A stretch of 64,000 nucleotides of DNA from Saturnia japonica (taxonomy: Eukaryota > Arthropoda > Insecta > Lepidoptera > Saturniidae). A program made the position numbers and the translations under genes. Positions 12,731-25,200 of the stretch are shown here, one piece after another. The number at the start of each line of letters is the position of its first letter. Positions within the stretch are counted from its first letter, which is position 1. The notes beneath the pieces were generated by a model. That model was not told where the DNA came from, ran no database searches, and saw only the letters and a program-made list of their open reading frames with translations. Location of the stretch: positions 6,014,001-6,078,000 of the forward strand of contig CM065310.1 in assembly GCA_033032175.1 (NCBI GenBank). The letters run 5' to 3'.

Positions 12731-13282
12731 ATCTATTGGAGTGTTCTTAATAGTTTTACTTAGTTATCATTGACAGCCATAAATACCATAATAATTACAT
12801 AGAAATATTCAAATGAATTAATTTCAAACTTGTGAATGTTAAATAATTCCAATGAAAAATTCGTTTCAGGGCATTGTCTTGAAATTTTCAATATGATTTC
12901 AAAAATTTTGCAATTCAGATAATTTGATTACATATTTAATACGGTTCTTGTATTTTAATTCTAAATCTAATTAATTTTTTAGCCGATTTGTGTAGGTACT
13001 GGAAATTATTTTAACAATTGATTTATTTCTGAGTTTTTGCTTTGTACTGTACATATTTGATAAACTTTGTTATATTCACTAAAATAATGTCTTGATATTT
13101 TTGAATCAACATCCCTTAGTAAAAGCATCTCTCATTTTACGAGAAAATGCAAAGAACATACGAAGAATAGACAGTAATATTAAACGAGTAGTAATTAAGG
13201 AACCATATTATTTAATTGGACATACTGTGTATGTATTCAAAAAATAAACCAATTAATAGCTGGGTGGTTGGCGTGTTTACTG
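12731..13282. other. AT-rich sequence without recognisable gene
   Basis: No coding or repeat signal was recognised. Confidence 0.35.
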
Positions 13283-13538
13283 TCTTATTAGCCTAGTGGT
13301 AGTAAGCGCGACTGCTATGATCGAGGTCCTGGGTTCAATCCTCGGGTCGAGCAAAGTGTTATTAGGTTTTTCTATGAAAATTCTCAGTAGCAGCTCGGAG
13401 TTTGGCTTTGTGCCCGATTAATGGCAATAGGCTCGCCTCCTATTACATGGGACCTAAAAAACATACTCGGCGAACTATGGGTGTACATTAGTACACCTCT
13501 ACCTAACCCTTCGGGGATACAGGCGTAATGGTATGGTT
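13283..13538 (+). repeat. tRNA-derived SINE family 1, best full-length copy
   Basis: The head has an A-box-like 'tagcctagtggtag' (about 13289) and a B-box-like 'gggttcaatcc' (about 13331), giving a tRNA-like internal Pol III promoter. The body follows through 'gtttggctttgtgcccga', 'ttacatgggacct' and 'cggggatacaggcg'. The head plus unrelated body is the standard SINE layout. It is a retroposon rather than a tRNA gene, because no cloverleaf or acceptor stem closes. Confidence 0.7.
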
Positions 13539-14654
13539 GTTTGTTTGTGATTGGACACGACAGTAATTGTGTTCGACTGTCTCGCAACCACCATACACCT
13601 GGAGGTGTAACACCTGCTATACTTGCACGCTTCTTCTTGTTGTGTCCGCAAAAATCACTTGCCGGTGTCAATGGTTTTAAGCCTTGGTAGTAGTAGTTAT
13701 TTTATTCAAAGTGGCGTCTAACAATATGGTGGCTCCCTTGTTAGAACGATCTAGGGAGTTTTTGTGACATTTCATAATACATGCTTTCAGTTTATATTTG
13801 CAATCCACTTCACTTAAGCAGAATAACCAAACTATATTATGCAAAACACCACCAATATTACATAATATAGGGTCTGAAACCTAAGTTAATTAATTTGAAA
13901 TAAAAACCACAATATGTCACTTCAAGATCCCACCAAAAAATCCTAGTTGCACGCTTAGACATGCCGCGTTACGGTAAACAAGCGGTATGGTAGGGTTCTG
14001 TAACCGACTAGGTCACGACCACCATACATATGATGAAAAATCCTTCACGGTGACTTTGGATTTATTTTGCTGATCTATCTCTGGTCGCCGTTGTTTTTGG
14101 GTTATACCGTGGTTTTTTATTGTTATAAGTTTTAACTTTGTGGCCATAATCTCATCTGATTTCTAGTGACGATGTGGCCCAAGATGATCGTTCGCTAAGC
14201 TGAGTGGAAGACTGGGTCTCTAGTTCAACTGCCGGAACACACCTATAATATTGGCGTTCGGCTACAGATGTTCAATTTGAGGGAGGTAGCTAGCCAAGCG
14301 TGCCGTTACCTTGCCGTACCACTTTTCACAAACATTTTAAAACAAGCCAATTCATTTATTTACCTACCATGTTACTTTTAAAATGCCTTTAATTTATATA
14401 GAAGAACTAACAGACCTGCTGTTAATATTCAATCAAGTTTGATAGTGAGTAATTTCATAATTAGCTCTTTTATCTTTATAATGCTTAGGTACTTCAACTA
14501 AGCGTAAAACTAAATAGATAAAAATTTAAACAACAATTTCACTTTCATATTACTTTTTTTATATATTTTAGAGGTTAACTGGGGTTAATATAGAGTTCAG
14601 AAAGCATATATTCCCAGATACACAGATACACAAGCTAAATTCTCCTTACTAGTG
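13539..14654. other. Repeat-derived sequence without gene
   Basis: It contains a LINE-tail-like block at 14150-14320 shared with 12000-12289, and a 'cacgaccaccatacata' string at about 14016 whose relatives occur near 13589, 25938 and 44726. No coding sequence was recognised. Confidence 0.35.
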
Positions 14655-15300
14655 TCATGAAACGAAAGACTGAATATAATACGGGATAGCATTGCATTAT
14701 GCAAATGTCGTTTAATTTCAATAGCAATTACACCTTGCAAAGTATTTGCTGTTATTCTTTTAGTTTCACTACAAAAAGTAATTATTTTAAGGATGATATT
14801 ATGAATATTTCCAACGCAGATATGATTTCTTTGCATACTGCATGGTATCATGAAACAAAACACTGAATATAATTAGGGACAACATTGCATTATGCATATA
14901 TTATGAAGTAGTAATATAACAATAGTAATCACGCTGCAAAGTATTTGTTGTTATTCTTTTAGTTTTAATAAAAGAAGTAATTATTTTTAAGTTGATATTA
15001 TGGATATTTCCAACGCAGATATGACTTCTTTCATATTGGTATCATGAAACAAAACACTTTATATAGTTCGGGAAAACATTGCATTTTGAATATATTATGA
15101 CCTAGTAATTACAATAGCAATCACGCTGCAAAGTAATTGGTGGTATTCGTTTAGTTTCAGTACAAAAGTTATTATTTTTAAGTTGATATTATGGATATTT
15201 CCAACGCAGATGTTTTGTATGACGACGATTTTATAGAATATGTTATCTTTAGACTAATTTTTTACTGGTCTCATGAAACGAAAGACAATATAATTAGTTT
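14655..15300. repeat. Tandem repeat with a period near 193 bp, three units and a part
   Basis: Units begin with 'tcatgaaac' at 14655, 14848, 15042 and 15271, giving spacings of 193, 194 and 229 bp. Each unit repeats 'cattgcatt', 'gcaaagta', 'attcttttagttt' and 'atatttccaacgcagat' in order. The third unit carries about 35 extra bases at its end. Visible divergence between units suggests an old array. Confidence 0.75.
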
Positions 15301-18300
15301 AAATTATTATAAAAATATCGATTAAAATCCGTCCAGTCGTTTGTGCTGATTGACAGACAAACATTAAAATAAATATAGGTACTTTCTTCACATATATAAT
15401 AATATTAGACTAGCGGTGCCTGCAACCCCATTCTTGTGATTAAAATAATGTTCCACGAGAACTACCCGTGTTATTTAAATGCAAAGAAGACTTTTATTTA
15501 CATAATATTATACTACGTATATGGTTAATTGCATGTTGAAATTGTTATTTTATCATTATTGCTTAAATATTTACAAAAAGTGTAATGTAGCCTAAATTAG
15601 TCGTTGAAATAGTCTCTACCTACCAATAAATGTGTGGTCAAAAATGATTCAATCGTTTCGGAGATTAGCGCAGACCAACAAAGAAACAAACAGACAAATA
15701 TCTTAGAGGTTTAGATAAATCAAATCTAAGCGTTCAATAAGAGTAGGAGACAAGATATCAAAGAACAAGAGGAATTACAATTCCAAGCATTGAGTCACTA
15801 GCTCACGGGCGCAGTAAGAAGAATATTTTCTTTGAAGATTTACCATGTTTGTTATATGGTTATTTAGGACCATAAGATACATTTATTTGTCTTTCATTCT
15901 ATACTATAGCAGGGCCAATTAAATAGATCACATTTGTAACTTCATCAAAATTCAACAATGTAACCTTGAGGACATAGGTAATATTTATACTATTAACTTA
16001 TATTACTATTAATTTACATATTAACTATATATAATATAAGTATTTAGTTTTTTCAAAGTTAGAGCTGCACAGTTACTTGACTTTTTCCGTAAAATATACA
16101 TATTTATTTTCGTCATGTGAGTGAAATTCGACCATAATTCATTTCAAATTTATATTTGACTAACGTAAGATTAACAGATTTTAAATGTGATTTATTAAAT
16201 TGGCCCTATTATAACAGTAAATCTAATCCTAGTTAGACATTTTTACTTATAATTTATTAAATAGGCAAAGACCAGACACAAGACCAAGAAAAAGTAAATG
16301 CAGCATATGTTTAAATATTAAATATATGTAGTAGGCATTTCTCATTCTGGAAGTATGTTGTTTAAGTGGTATATTAGTCCTAAACTCTTATGAATTTACT
16401 CACATAAAATCGGTAGTACTTTTACTTGAATCGAAATCCGATGAACATAATTATGACATATTTATTGTATTAAAAGATGGATCATTTTAATCTAATTAAT
16501 GGTAAGACTAATGTGGTACTTATTAACTTTTATACATATTTTTATATTAAAAAAAAATAAATAAAAGACTTGACTTTAATAAACTGGTTAAAAGTGTAAA
16601 TTCCTAAAAAAAATATATTAAAACGTAGGCGAAGCAGTGTTCAATACAAATTTTTAATGCATAACAATTCTTTGAATAAGAAAAAATATAAGAGCATACC
16701 CGAATGAATACCTAAAGATGTCTATAATTTGGACTGTGCATTTTTTAATAAACAATGGTTTTGTGGAGTGACTTTATTGTAACTGTTTTCTGAGAATTTC
16801 AATTTATTTCATATTTTAAAAGAGTTAACGAAATTATATTCCGATGATATGAAAGTCACATGACCGAATATAATTTAGAAAATGAGATGAGACAATACAT
16901 TATTTCATTTTTGATACAATTTTTTATATCTTAAAATAATGTATTAAAATAATTTCGAATTTCAGAATTGCCTTATTAGTTAGTAGCTCATAGTTTTACT
17001 AATTTGTTTAGGTTTGAGACAACTAACAGAATTGAAAAATAAAAACGAGATAATCTAAAATATCTCTAATGACCAAAGCAAAAACAGTGTGTTACATTTT
17101 CCAACTGACAGTTACATAGTAGATGTATTTCCAATATTTTTTAATAATATAGTTAAAGTATATTTGTTTTTTAATGACCTCGCGAACCTTAATAAATATT
17201 AATCCACCTGCCTGGAATAACACTGATTGGCACTATTGCTCAATGTTTGATTAAAACCTCTTGCCGCTAGAAGCCAAGACATTAATTATATTAGCGGTAT
17301 CAAATGCCACCTTTATGGTGATAATACGAGAACATTTTTTAGGTTTCTAAGGTTAAGCACGATGTTTTCTTTCAACATTAATCGATAATGTAAATAAGTA
17401 CATATATGTATTATATTAAAATTAATAAACATAGAGTCGTTTTCATACGACCTAGTTCTCACAAAGTCGCATGAAATTACGTGTTTACCAGACTGCGAAG
17501 AAAGTAATTGGAGATGATACAACGTGATTCGAATACCGTGGTAACGAACAGACCACAGCAAGAACTTAAGAACCGGACGTATTAGTTGCAGATTAATTAA
17601 GCGGATTGACTTTATACAATTGATTATAATTTATCTTTTCATTGTCAGTATTTATGAAAACAATAGCATTTCTAATCTATACAATTAATAAAGTTGAAGT
17701 GTCTGTTTGTAATGTAAAAATAACAGTCACGGGCATAGCTAGTTTTATATAAATTTATAATTATTTAAAATATTGATACCTAAACAAATATTTGATTTAA
17801 AAAAAAATCCCTTTTTTAAATAAACTAATAAATAATCTATTCATCTTATATACAAATTATGTATATAGAAAGCAGTTTTGTAAAAACAAACAAATACTTT
17901 TTTTGTGTTCTGTACCCAATATCAGATATTTAAATGGAACAATAAAATATTAGGAACGAAATACCAGTCGATTCATTTATTGGCAGTTTTGTTATGTAAT
18001 AAATTGTTAGAATGTTTTAAATTTAACCAAATTTTAGCGAGAGGGACTCTTTTAAAATTCAACGCTCGAATCAAAACATTTTCATTTTATAATGTAATTT
18101 TTTCTTCGTTCAGGGATCCATATCCCGGAAAGCAATTTGCATAAAGAATCGTTTGCATTTCCTCTCACTTGATGTAGTTTTAATATCTCAACTGAATAGA
18201 AATGCCGGGAGATGAAAGCAACAATCGCTTTATGAAAGCCAGGTCTTTAATTTTCCTTTTCTATCATCGTGACCCTTTCTGGAAAGGATGAATGCCAAGC

Positions 18301-18986
18301 GTTCCGGTTGGTGGCCGTTAAAAAATCTCATAAATTCGCAATTCTTTCATAAATTCTCCATTCGGGTTACCGGTTGTTGCTAAGATAATTGATACGGGCC
18401 AAATACAAATGAAATGGAGCATAAATTGTTGGAATTAATCCGGTTACGTCTAACTTTCGGCTGCGGAAATGGATAAATATTTCTTCTTTTCTCATTAAGA
18501 AATAAATAACCCTCGGAATTAAGATTTAAGTTTGCAGGTTGAAAATTGAGAAAGGTAAAAAATAATCTCTTCGTTTTTTATTGGTAAAGATTAAAATGGC
18601 GTCTGATTTTAATACTATACTATTATACTATACTATACTATTTTAATTAAACGTATAATAATGATTCCGTATTTTTAGAGTGCAATGTTGTATGTTGCAA
18701 TCTTGTATTAACTATTACATACTATTCAAATAAATTTTTTTTTTTACTTATTCAATTGTAATATGCATCATCTCATCGAATCTCATGCATTTATTTAGGC
18801 TTAATAATGTCTAATGAAAAGATATTATTTATTGCACTAGCGTAATCTAAAGGAAATGATAAGCTTAATATTTTCCCATTCATTTATTTCACACCAAAAG
18901 AACATTAAAGTTTATATAGATTTTTTGTGCCCAATTTTAAAGTAAATATTAGTGTCTATAAAAAATAAAAATATATCTATTTTCAG
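15301..18986. other. AT-rich sequence upstream of the ACE-like gene
   Basis: No exon was recognised. The first coding exon has an acceptor-like 'ttttcag' directly before its leader, so a non-coding first exon and promoter may lie here or further upstream; neither can be placed. Scattered repeat tails are present around 15650 and 17740. A short 'actat' microsatellite lies near 18612-18643. Confidence 0.4.
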
Positions 18987-18992
18987 ATAAAA

Positions 18993-19202
18993 ATGAGGAC
19001 TTCAGTGACCCTGTTGCTGTCGATCTTCCGCGCTCTAGTCTTCTCTCCTCTTCTGTGTGGGACGTCATCTAGCAGTGAGGACCGAAAATGGTTGATGTCT
19101 TTGGTGGATTTAGTTGAACTGGACTATGTGGATCACTGCGAACAAAGAGCTATTGCAGCTTGGAGTGAACTTTCTGGTAATAGCAAAGGATTGGCAACCA
19201 AG
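18993..19202 (+). CDS. ACE-like gene, coding exon 1 (signal peptide)
   Basis: It encodes residues 1-70: the start Met, a hydrophobic signal segment, then the first helix of the ACE-like domain (YVDHCEQRA). The donor 'gtaata' follows codon AAG, giving a phase-0 end. An acceptor-like AG at 18985-18986 lies six bases before the ATG, implying an upstream untranslated exon. Confidence 0.8.
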
Positions 19203-22200
19203 GTAATATCATACATACCATTACCATTACGCTTGTATTCCCCAAAGGGTTAGGCAGAGGTGTACTAATTACACCCACAGTTCGCCGAGTATGTTTTAAG
19301 GTCCCATGTAATAGGGGGCGAGCCTATTGCCATTAATCGGGCACGAAGCCAAACTCCGAGCTGCTACTGAGAATTTTATATGAAAATAGGATAATTTCAA
19401 TAGTACTTAAGTTGAACATCTTTCTATGTTAAGTCAAATGATTACAATTATACTCATAGCCGGTGTAACCACACCGAGTGCTGTCATAGATGGGGCCCCA
19501 AAAAGGTAGCGATATATCGTCTCCCCAAAATCTAAAACTTAATACAACTCAATCCTACCTGCCAAAATAACTCAACTTGCTATTAACATATTATTTTAAT
19601 GCATGAATAATTCATTGACTAGGATTTATAAACGTGAAAAGATTAGATTTATCAATAAATCGCTCAGATAGCTCAAAACTAGTTTTCTGATGCAAACGTA
19701 TCACCAGCCAACCCAACTCTTCTTTTTACCCATATCTCATCTAAGTAAGGTCGGCACAATATATCTTGTTCTTCCACTGTTATCTATTCTGTCATCTCAT
19801 TATTTACATCTTTTATAAACAAATAATTCTTCACACAAACCAACTCACTGATTATTTGTTACGAATAAACGATTTCACATATTATAGAGCACCATCTGAA
19901 ATGCTTGCTAGGACCGCTGTTTGTATCGTTAGCATTATTCAATGTCATTTTATTAACTATAGTTATAATTTAAGTGTCCCATTAGTTAGTCGAAAGCCGA
20001 TTAGATGACCGTTTCTATATTTGTGTTATTTGAAGGGGAAATTAAAAAAAATTGGCGTTTAACTGCGTTTTCTGCAAGTGGTATATTCATCAATCTTTAA
20101 CAGCCCACTGATAGACTAAGACTAAGCCTAAGATTTGTCATCGAATCCTTTCTCCTACTTTCTGCATCCAGTCACTTCCAGCAGCTTTTCGAAAGTCGTG
20201 TTGCTTTGAAGGCATTTTACACTACATTTATCAAGACTCGATCTCCACTCAAGAAAGCTTCTATTCTAATGGTTGTCGGTTGCTTGCTTACTTTTGGAGC
20301 TATATCAGCTACTTTGGTACCCTAACGTATACTTTCACTACGAATTGTATTCCTGAAATCTTTTTTTTCAACTCCCACCTGGTGTTGCAGACACTAAAAC
20401 CTCTACACACTGTTTTTGTATCATTAAAAGTACATTATATCAAAAATGCAGGGTTGAGTGCCAAAATTTTGATTTAAAATCTTATTTGACTGGACTAAGA
20501 ACGTAACCCTTTTCATAGCTCGCGGAGTGTCTCAAACTTGCATACCAGCGCTACCATAAGCATCCACGTCTCACACACAAGTAATATATAGTATGGTTTA
20601 TTACCCACCCTATTGTGCAAGAATTTTAGTAACTACATCTATACATATAATAAAAACGTAACTGATCGATGTCTGTACATAGAAGATATATGAGAAAAAC
20701 TATTATTGGGGGTCTCTATAAACGCAGGAGAACCCAAAACAATGATTGTTAGAATTTTTGTCTGTTTGTCTGTTTGCCAACTTTTGTGCGCGCTAATCTC
20801 AGAAACGGCATAACCGATTTGGAAACAGGTTTCACTAATATATTCTGGTAAAGTTCACTTAACATTTAGTGTTTGTTTTACTTCAATAAGTTCATAAATA
20901 AAAAAGTTAAGTATATCGATTTAAAAAATCACGTCGAACATTTGTTCGATAAAAGTGCTATAAAATAGTTCTTCAGTTGTATTCGTTGAAACTTTGAAAC
21001 TGGTTTGTAAAATAGGTGATTATTGAAAGTTTACATAAATGTTAAAAAATTTACAGTTTCAGAGAATTTGGAACTTTCAAAAGGAGAACGTTATCTTAAA
21101 TTTAATATTTGCAACTCCAGAAATTTTCACGCTACGTTGACTATCAGTCAATTTCTCGAAGTATTAAATTCTCGTAGTGGAAAATGTCATTCAATTGAAA
21201 AGAAAATAACATTTTTTTCTATGACGACATTTTAATATTTTCACAACAGGCAAGAATATAATATCTTATATACATTTTTATATATTGACTAAAATATTTT
21301 CTTACAGCTGGAAAGAGATAAATCTTTCGGGTTGTTCGCTCGACTACAGACTACTGACATAAAGAGCGCTTTAACAGCACACGCTCTGGCTCCAGACGAT
21401 AACATACTGCGGAGGAAAGTGAAGCTTCTCTTACAGCCTGGAGATATGCTCCTTGAAACTGACCAATGGATAAGGGTATGGATACTAAGTAATAATATAA
21501 TTCTAATGCATAATGCTACTTCCAGTGACGCCGCTTCGATTTCGACAATTAAGTAGGATTTTCTGTAAAGGAAAGCACCGCTATAAAACAACACCTTAGC
21601 GCTTTTTGTGGTATTCCCTTGTCTTGACTAAAGAGTTGGTGATTCAACTCGACATCATCGACGAAGCGAAATCTCGCCTAATGTGTCCAGTTAATCGATC
21701 CAGGTATCGCTAGGATACTGTAGAGGTGGATCTGTCTCAATTTCAAGCCAACAATTGGCAAAAAACTGCTCGGTATTGGGACAAGTGGTGTGATCTTGCT
21801 TTGAAGACTACGTTCCTTTTTGGATAAACGAACCAAAATAGTTAGTTATCAAGTACCATTCTCAAATTTTGTGTGAAATTTTGATAGTTACACTTCAGGT
21901 GCAGTTTCTTTTCTAAGGTAAGATGAGTTATTTAATTGCCACAGTTGAAACGATGCGTAATGATAAATAATATGAAATAATGTCGGGGCGACTGTACTAC
22001 GCTCGGTGTCTTGCAAAAAGTAACATCTATCTTGAAAAGTAAAACATTATCTACATACACAATTTCTTCGATATCGTTAGAACAGTTTACGAGAAACCAA
22101 GATATACAAGAACTGTTCACTATAGTAATATTCGATATTGTTTTGCATATTATATAATTTAAATATACGTATTAAATTCTAAGTAGATTTTTACTACTTG

Positions 22201-25200
22201 TCATACATTTAGTGAGAAACTGCTAATAATAATAATAAACTATTATTAGTTTCAGCATTGTATAGTTTACACGCAAGTATTACAATTGTCATACATATGT
22301 AGAAATAAAACAGCAGAGCTAGAAGCTTTAGTTTTATAGTTAAGTATATTAAAATCCAACAGTAACACTTTATTATACGCAACGCGAGCAAACAAGAACA
22401 AGGAGTATCTATGCCAGTGTGTATGTATCATTTGTACGATAGGTGGCGCTAACCGGCTTGTGTTTATTTCTTTACTACATCCTCCCTTAAACATAAGCCC
22501 ATTTTTCTAGAGAAGTAGTCTAGCTTGATGCCGGAGTCTGAAAGATATTTCGAAAAAACTTTATTACAATATTCAGTGCCATTATCTGTCCGGATAATTT
22601 TTATCTTTTGATTCAACTCATTTTCCACTTCACATTTGAAGTTATGGAAAACTGAAGTTATATTTGATTTGTCCTTTAAAAAGTATACAAACACTTTTCT
22701 AGAAAGATCATCAATAAATGTTATAAAATATTTTGCCCCTCCCATTGATGGAGATTCCATGGGGCCACAGAGGTCTGAGTGAATAACCTCAAGAAGTGAT
22801 GTTGCTCTTGATCCTTCATTTTTAAATGGTAATCTAGTTTGTTTCCCTTGTATACATGGAATACATGATTTACTATCATTTTTTGTAAATTTTCATCCCT
22901 TCAGTACAAGTTTCTAACTTTTTACATCAACATAATTGAGGTGTCCCATTCTACGGTGCCATACATCTAAACTCTCAATGCTATCAGTGGCAGTAAGAAA
23001 TGCGCCTCCTCCTACAGTATTCAATTTATACATGTTGTTGGTTAGTCTCGCCGTTGCTACTAATCTTTTTTCTTTGTTGTAAAATATTGCAGCCACAACT
23101 ATGGAAATTAACTTGACATCCATTTTTAACTAACTGGCTAACTGACAATAAGTTAGTACTCAGTTCTGGTATAAACAAAATGTCTCTTACCTGGATTTGG
23201 TTTACTTTACCATCACTACAGCAGAGATTGAGATCCAAATTTCCCATCTTCTGTACGGTAACTGAAGAATTATTGGCCACCTTTATACTTTGTATCGGAG
23301 GTGTCTTTGTTTTCATATAACCAATCAGATCTTCTTGTCATGTGCATGGATGCACCAGAATCCACGTACCAATTATAATCGTCCATTGCTGTGCAAGCTG
23401 AAAAAACTGCAGCATAATTTTTATTAGTACTAGAACTTTCCTTTTTGTTGGCAAAACAGTTCTTACTCAGATGCCCATATCTATTACAATTGTAGCAACG
23501 GGGACCACGGGGTTTATTTTGATTATTCTGGGAACTATAATTTTTCTTTATTGGGTATCTATGCTTTGTGTACAATGCAGTAGTGTCAGATTCCTTTTTC
23601 ACTTCTTGTAGCAACTTAGTTTTGATAAATCTGCACTTATTACAACACCAGAGCTTTCTATTCCCATTATCATTGGTTTGTACTGATCTGGCAAACCTGC
23701 TAACATTAAAGTACCCAACCATTCATCGTCAATTTTGAAGCTTATATTTCTCAGCTTATGAGCGGTAGTTACTAGTTTATTTACATAATCCTCATATCGG
23801 TACAACTATCTAGGTTTGTATTAATAAGATCACGTAATAAAGCTACTTTCCTGCTCAATCCGGAGTCTTCGAACGCAGACTTAAGTTTGACCCACACATC
23901 CCGGGCACTCACAGCTTGTTCTATGTGGTGGTAATTATTTGGGTCAACCAGAGAATAATCTTGCTTTTGGCCTTTACATCCTTGGTAGCGTCAATGGTTT
24001 CCTGTTTGTCAGGTATTCACACACGACCACAAATCTTCGTGCTCTAAGTAGGCTTTTACAGCGAATTTCCACGTATTGTAATTGTCCCTTCCGGTCAGTT
24101 TATCAATATGCACGGTGTTTATCGACATTGCTTCGGAAACTGATAGGTTTTTATATAAAATACGCTGCAAAAATTAATAACCGGAGTCGGCTACTTAACC
24201 TCACTTTTTATTACACGCGGTACTTTACTTTTCGGAACTAAACTTGTAACTTTTTACTAAATACTGTTTCTAATTATTATGAGATAGGCCCATAACCTGT
24301 AGAAATAAAACAGCAGAGCTAGAAGCTTTAGTTTTATAGCTTATATAGCATATATAGCTTTTATAGCATCAAGCATCAAACTACGACGCCTTACACACCT
24401 GAACAGAACGGTTTGAGTGAGAGAAAGAACCGATCTCTAGTAGAACGCGCCAAGTGCATGCTCAGTGATGCAAAATTACCAAAAACCTGTTGGGCCGAGG
24501 CTGTGTCAACAGCGGCCTACATTATAAATAGATCCCCATCTCGAGTTCTTAATGACATAACACCAGAAGAAAAGTGGTCAAGAACAAAACCTAATATTTG
24601 TCACATGAAAATATTTGGATGTAAAGCCATGGTTCATGTACCGAAACAACAGAGGCAAAAATGGGACTAATCACTTGGGCTGATGCCTAACGTCCCAACC
24701 TGGTGAAGCTGTCAAAGCTATAAGTGGCTCTATTTCTAAATTAAGGGTTATGAAAATTCATATTTATGCTATTAGGATGAAATAACAGTGTTTCGTGTTT
24801 TAAAAAATAAGAGTGATTTACAATACACATAGACTGCACTCCTTGATACTAAGCAAAATGTTCCTGAGACATAAGCTTACATTATACAAAACATATGTCC
24901 GTCCTATCATGACATATAAGCTGCGCTACATTCGCACATACGTCAAAGATCAACATTAACAAATTCCAAATCCTCCAAACCCGATTCTTACGTAAAATTA
25001 AGAAAGCCCATTGGTACGTTGGTCGAATCGTATATTAAATATCTTACGCGATCGTATTTCGACACTGCTTCGAATCACGTGAATCCGTTGGTCAAAGCTG
25101 CCGCGACTTAAACCCCAAAACCAAACATCCCACGCAAACAACTCCGGTCGCGAATATCTTCACCGAGCCCGTTTATAAGATCGAGGAAATAAACAAATAC

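Larger units (their letters stand above)
19203..21307 (+). other. Intron 1 of the ACE-like gene
   Basis: Phase-0 intron with a reversed SINE (19216-19390) only 13 bases behind the donor and a common repeat tail at about 20640-20870. The last 210 bases belong to the duplicated block. No further exon was recognised. Confidence 0.7.
22298..24339 (-). mobile_element. Copia-type LTR retrotransposon, defective
   Basis: Order on the - strand: truncated 5' LTR (24298-24339), primer site 'ggttatgggcc' (24287-24297) of the type copia elements pair with initiator-tRNA, gag with the zinc knuckle CYNCNRYGHLSKNC, protease with DSGAS, a pre-integrase block with WHRRMGHL, the N-terminal half of integrase with FIDDLSR and RTDNGTEY, then directly the polypurine tract and 3' LTR. 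The integrase C-terminus, reverse transcriptase and RNase H are deleted. Frameshifts and stops break gag-pol, so it is non-functional. Confidence 0.8.

Noticed and set aside
21289..21594. 101-codon - strand frame conserved in both duplicated blocks
   Set aside because: It is antisense to exon 2 and its conservation follows from the duplication; no domain was recognised.
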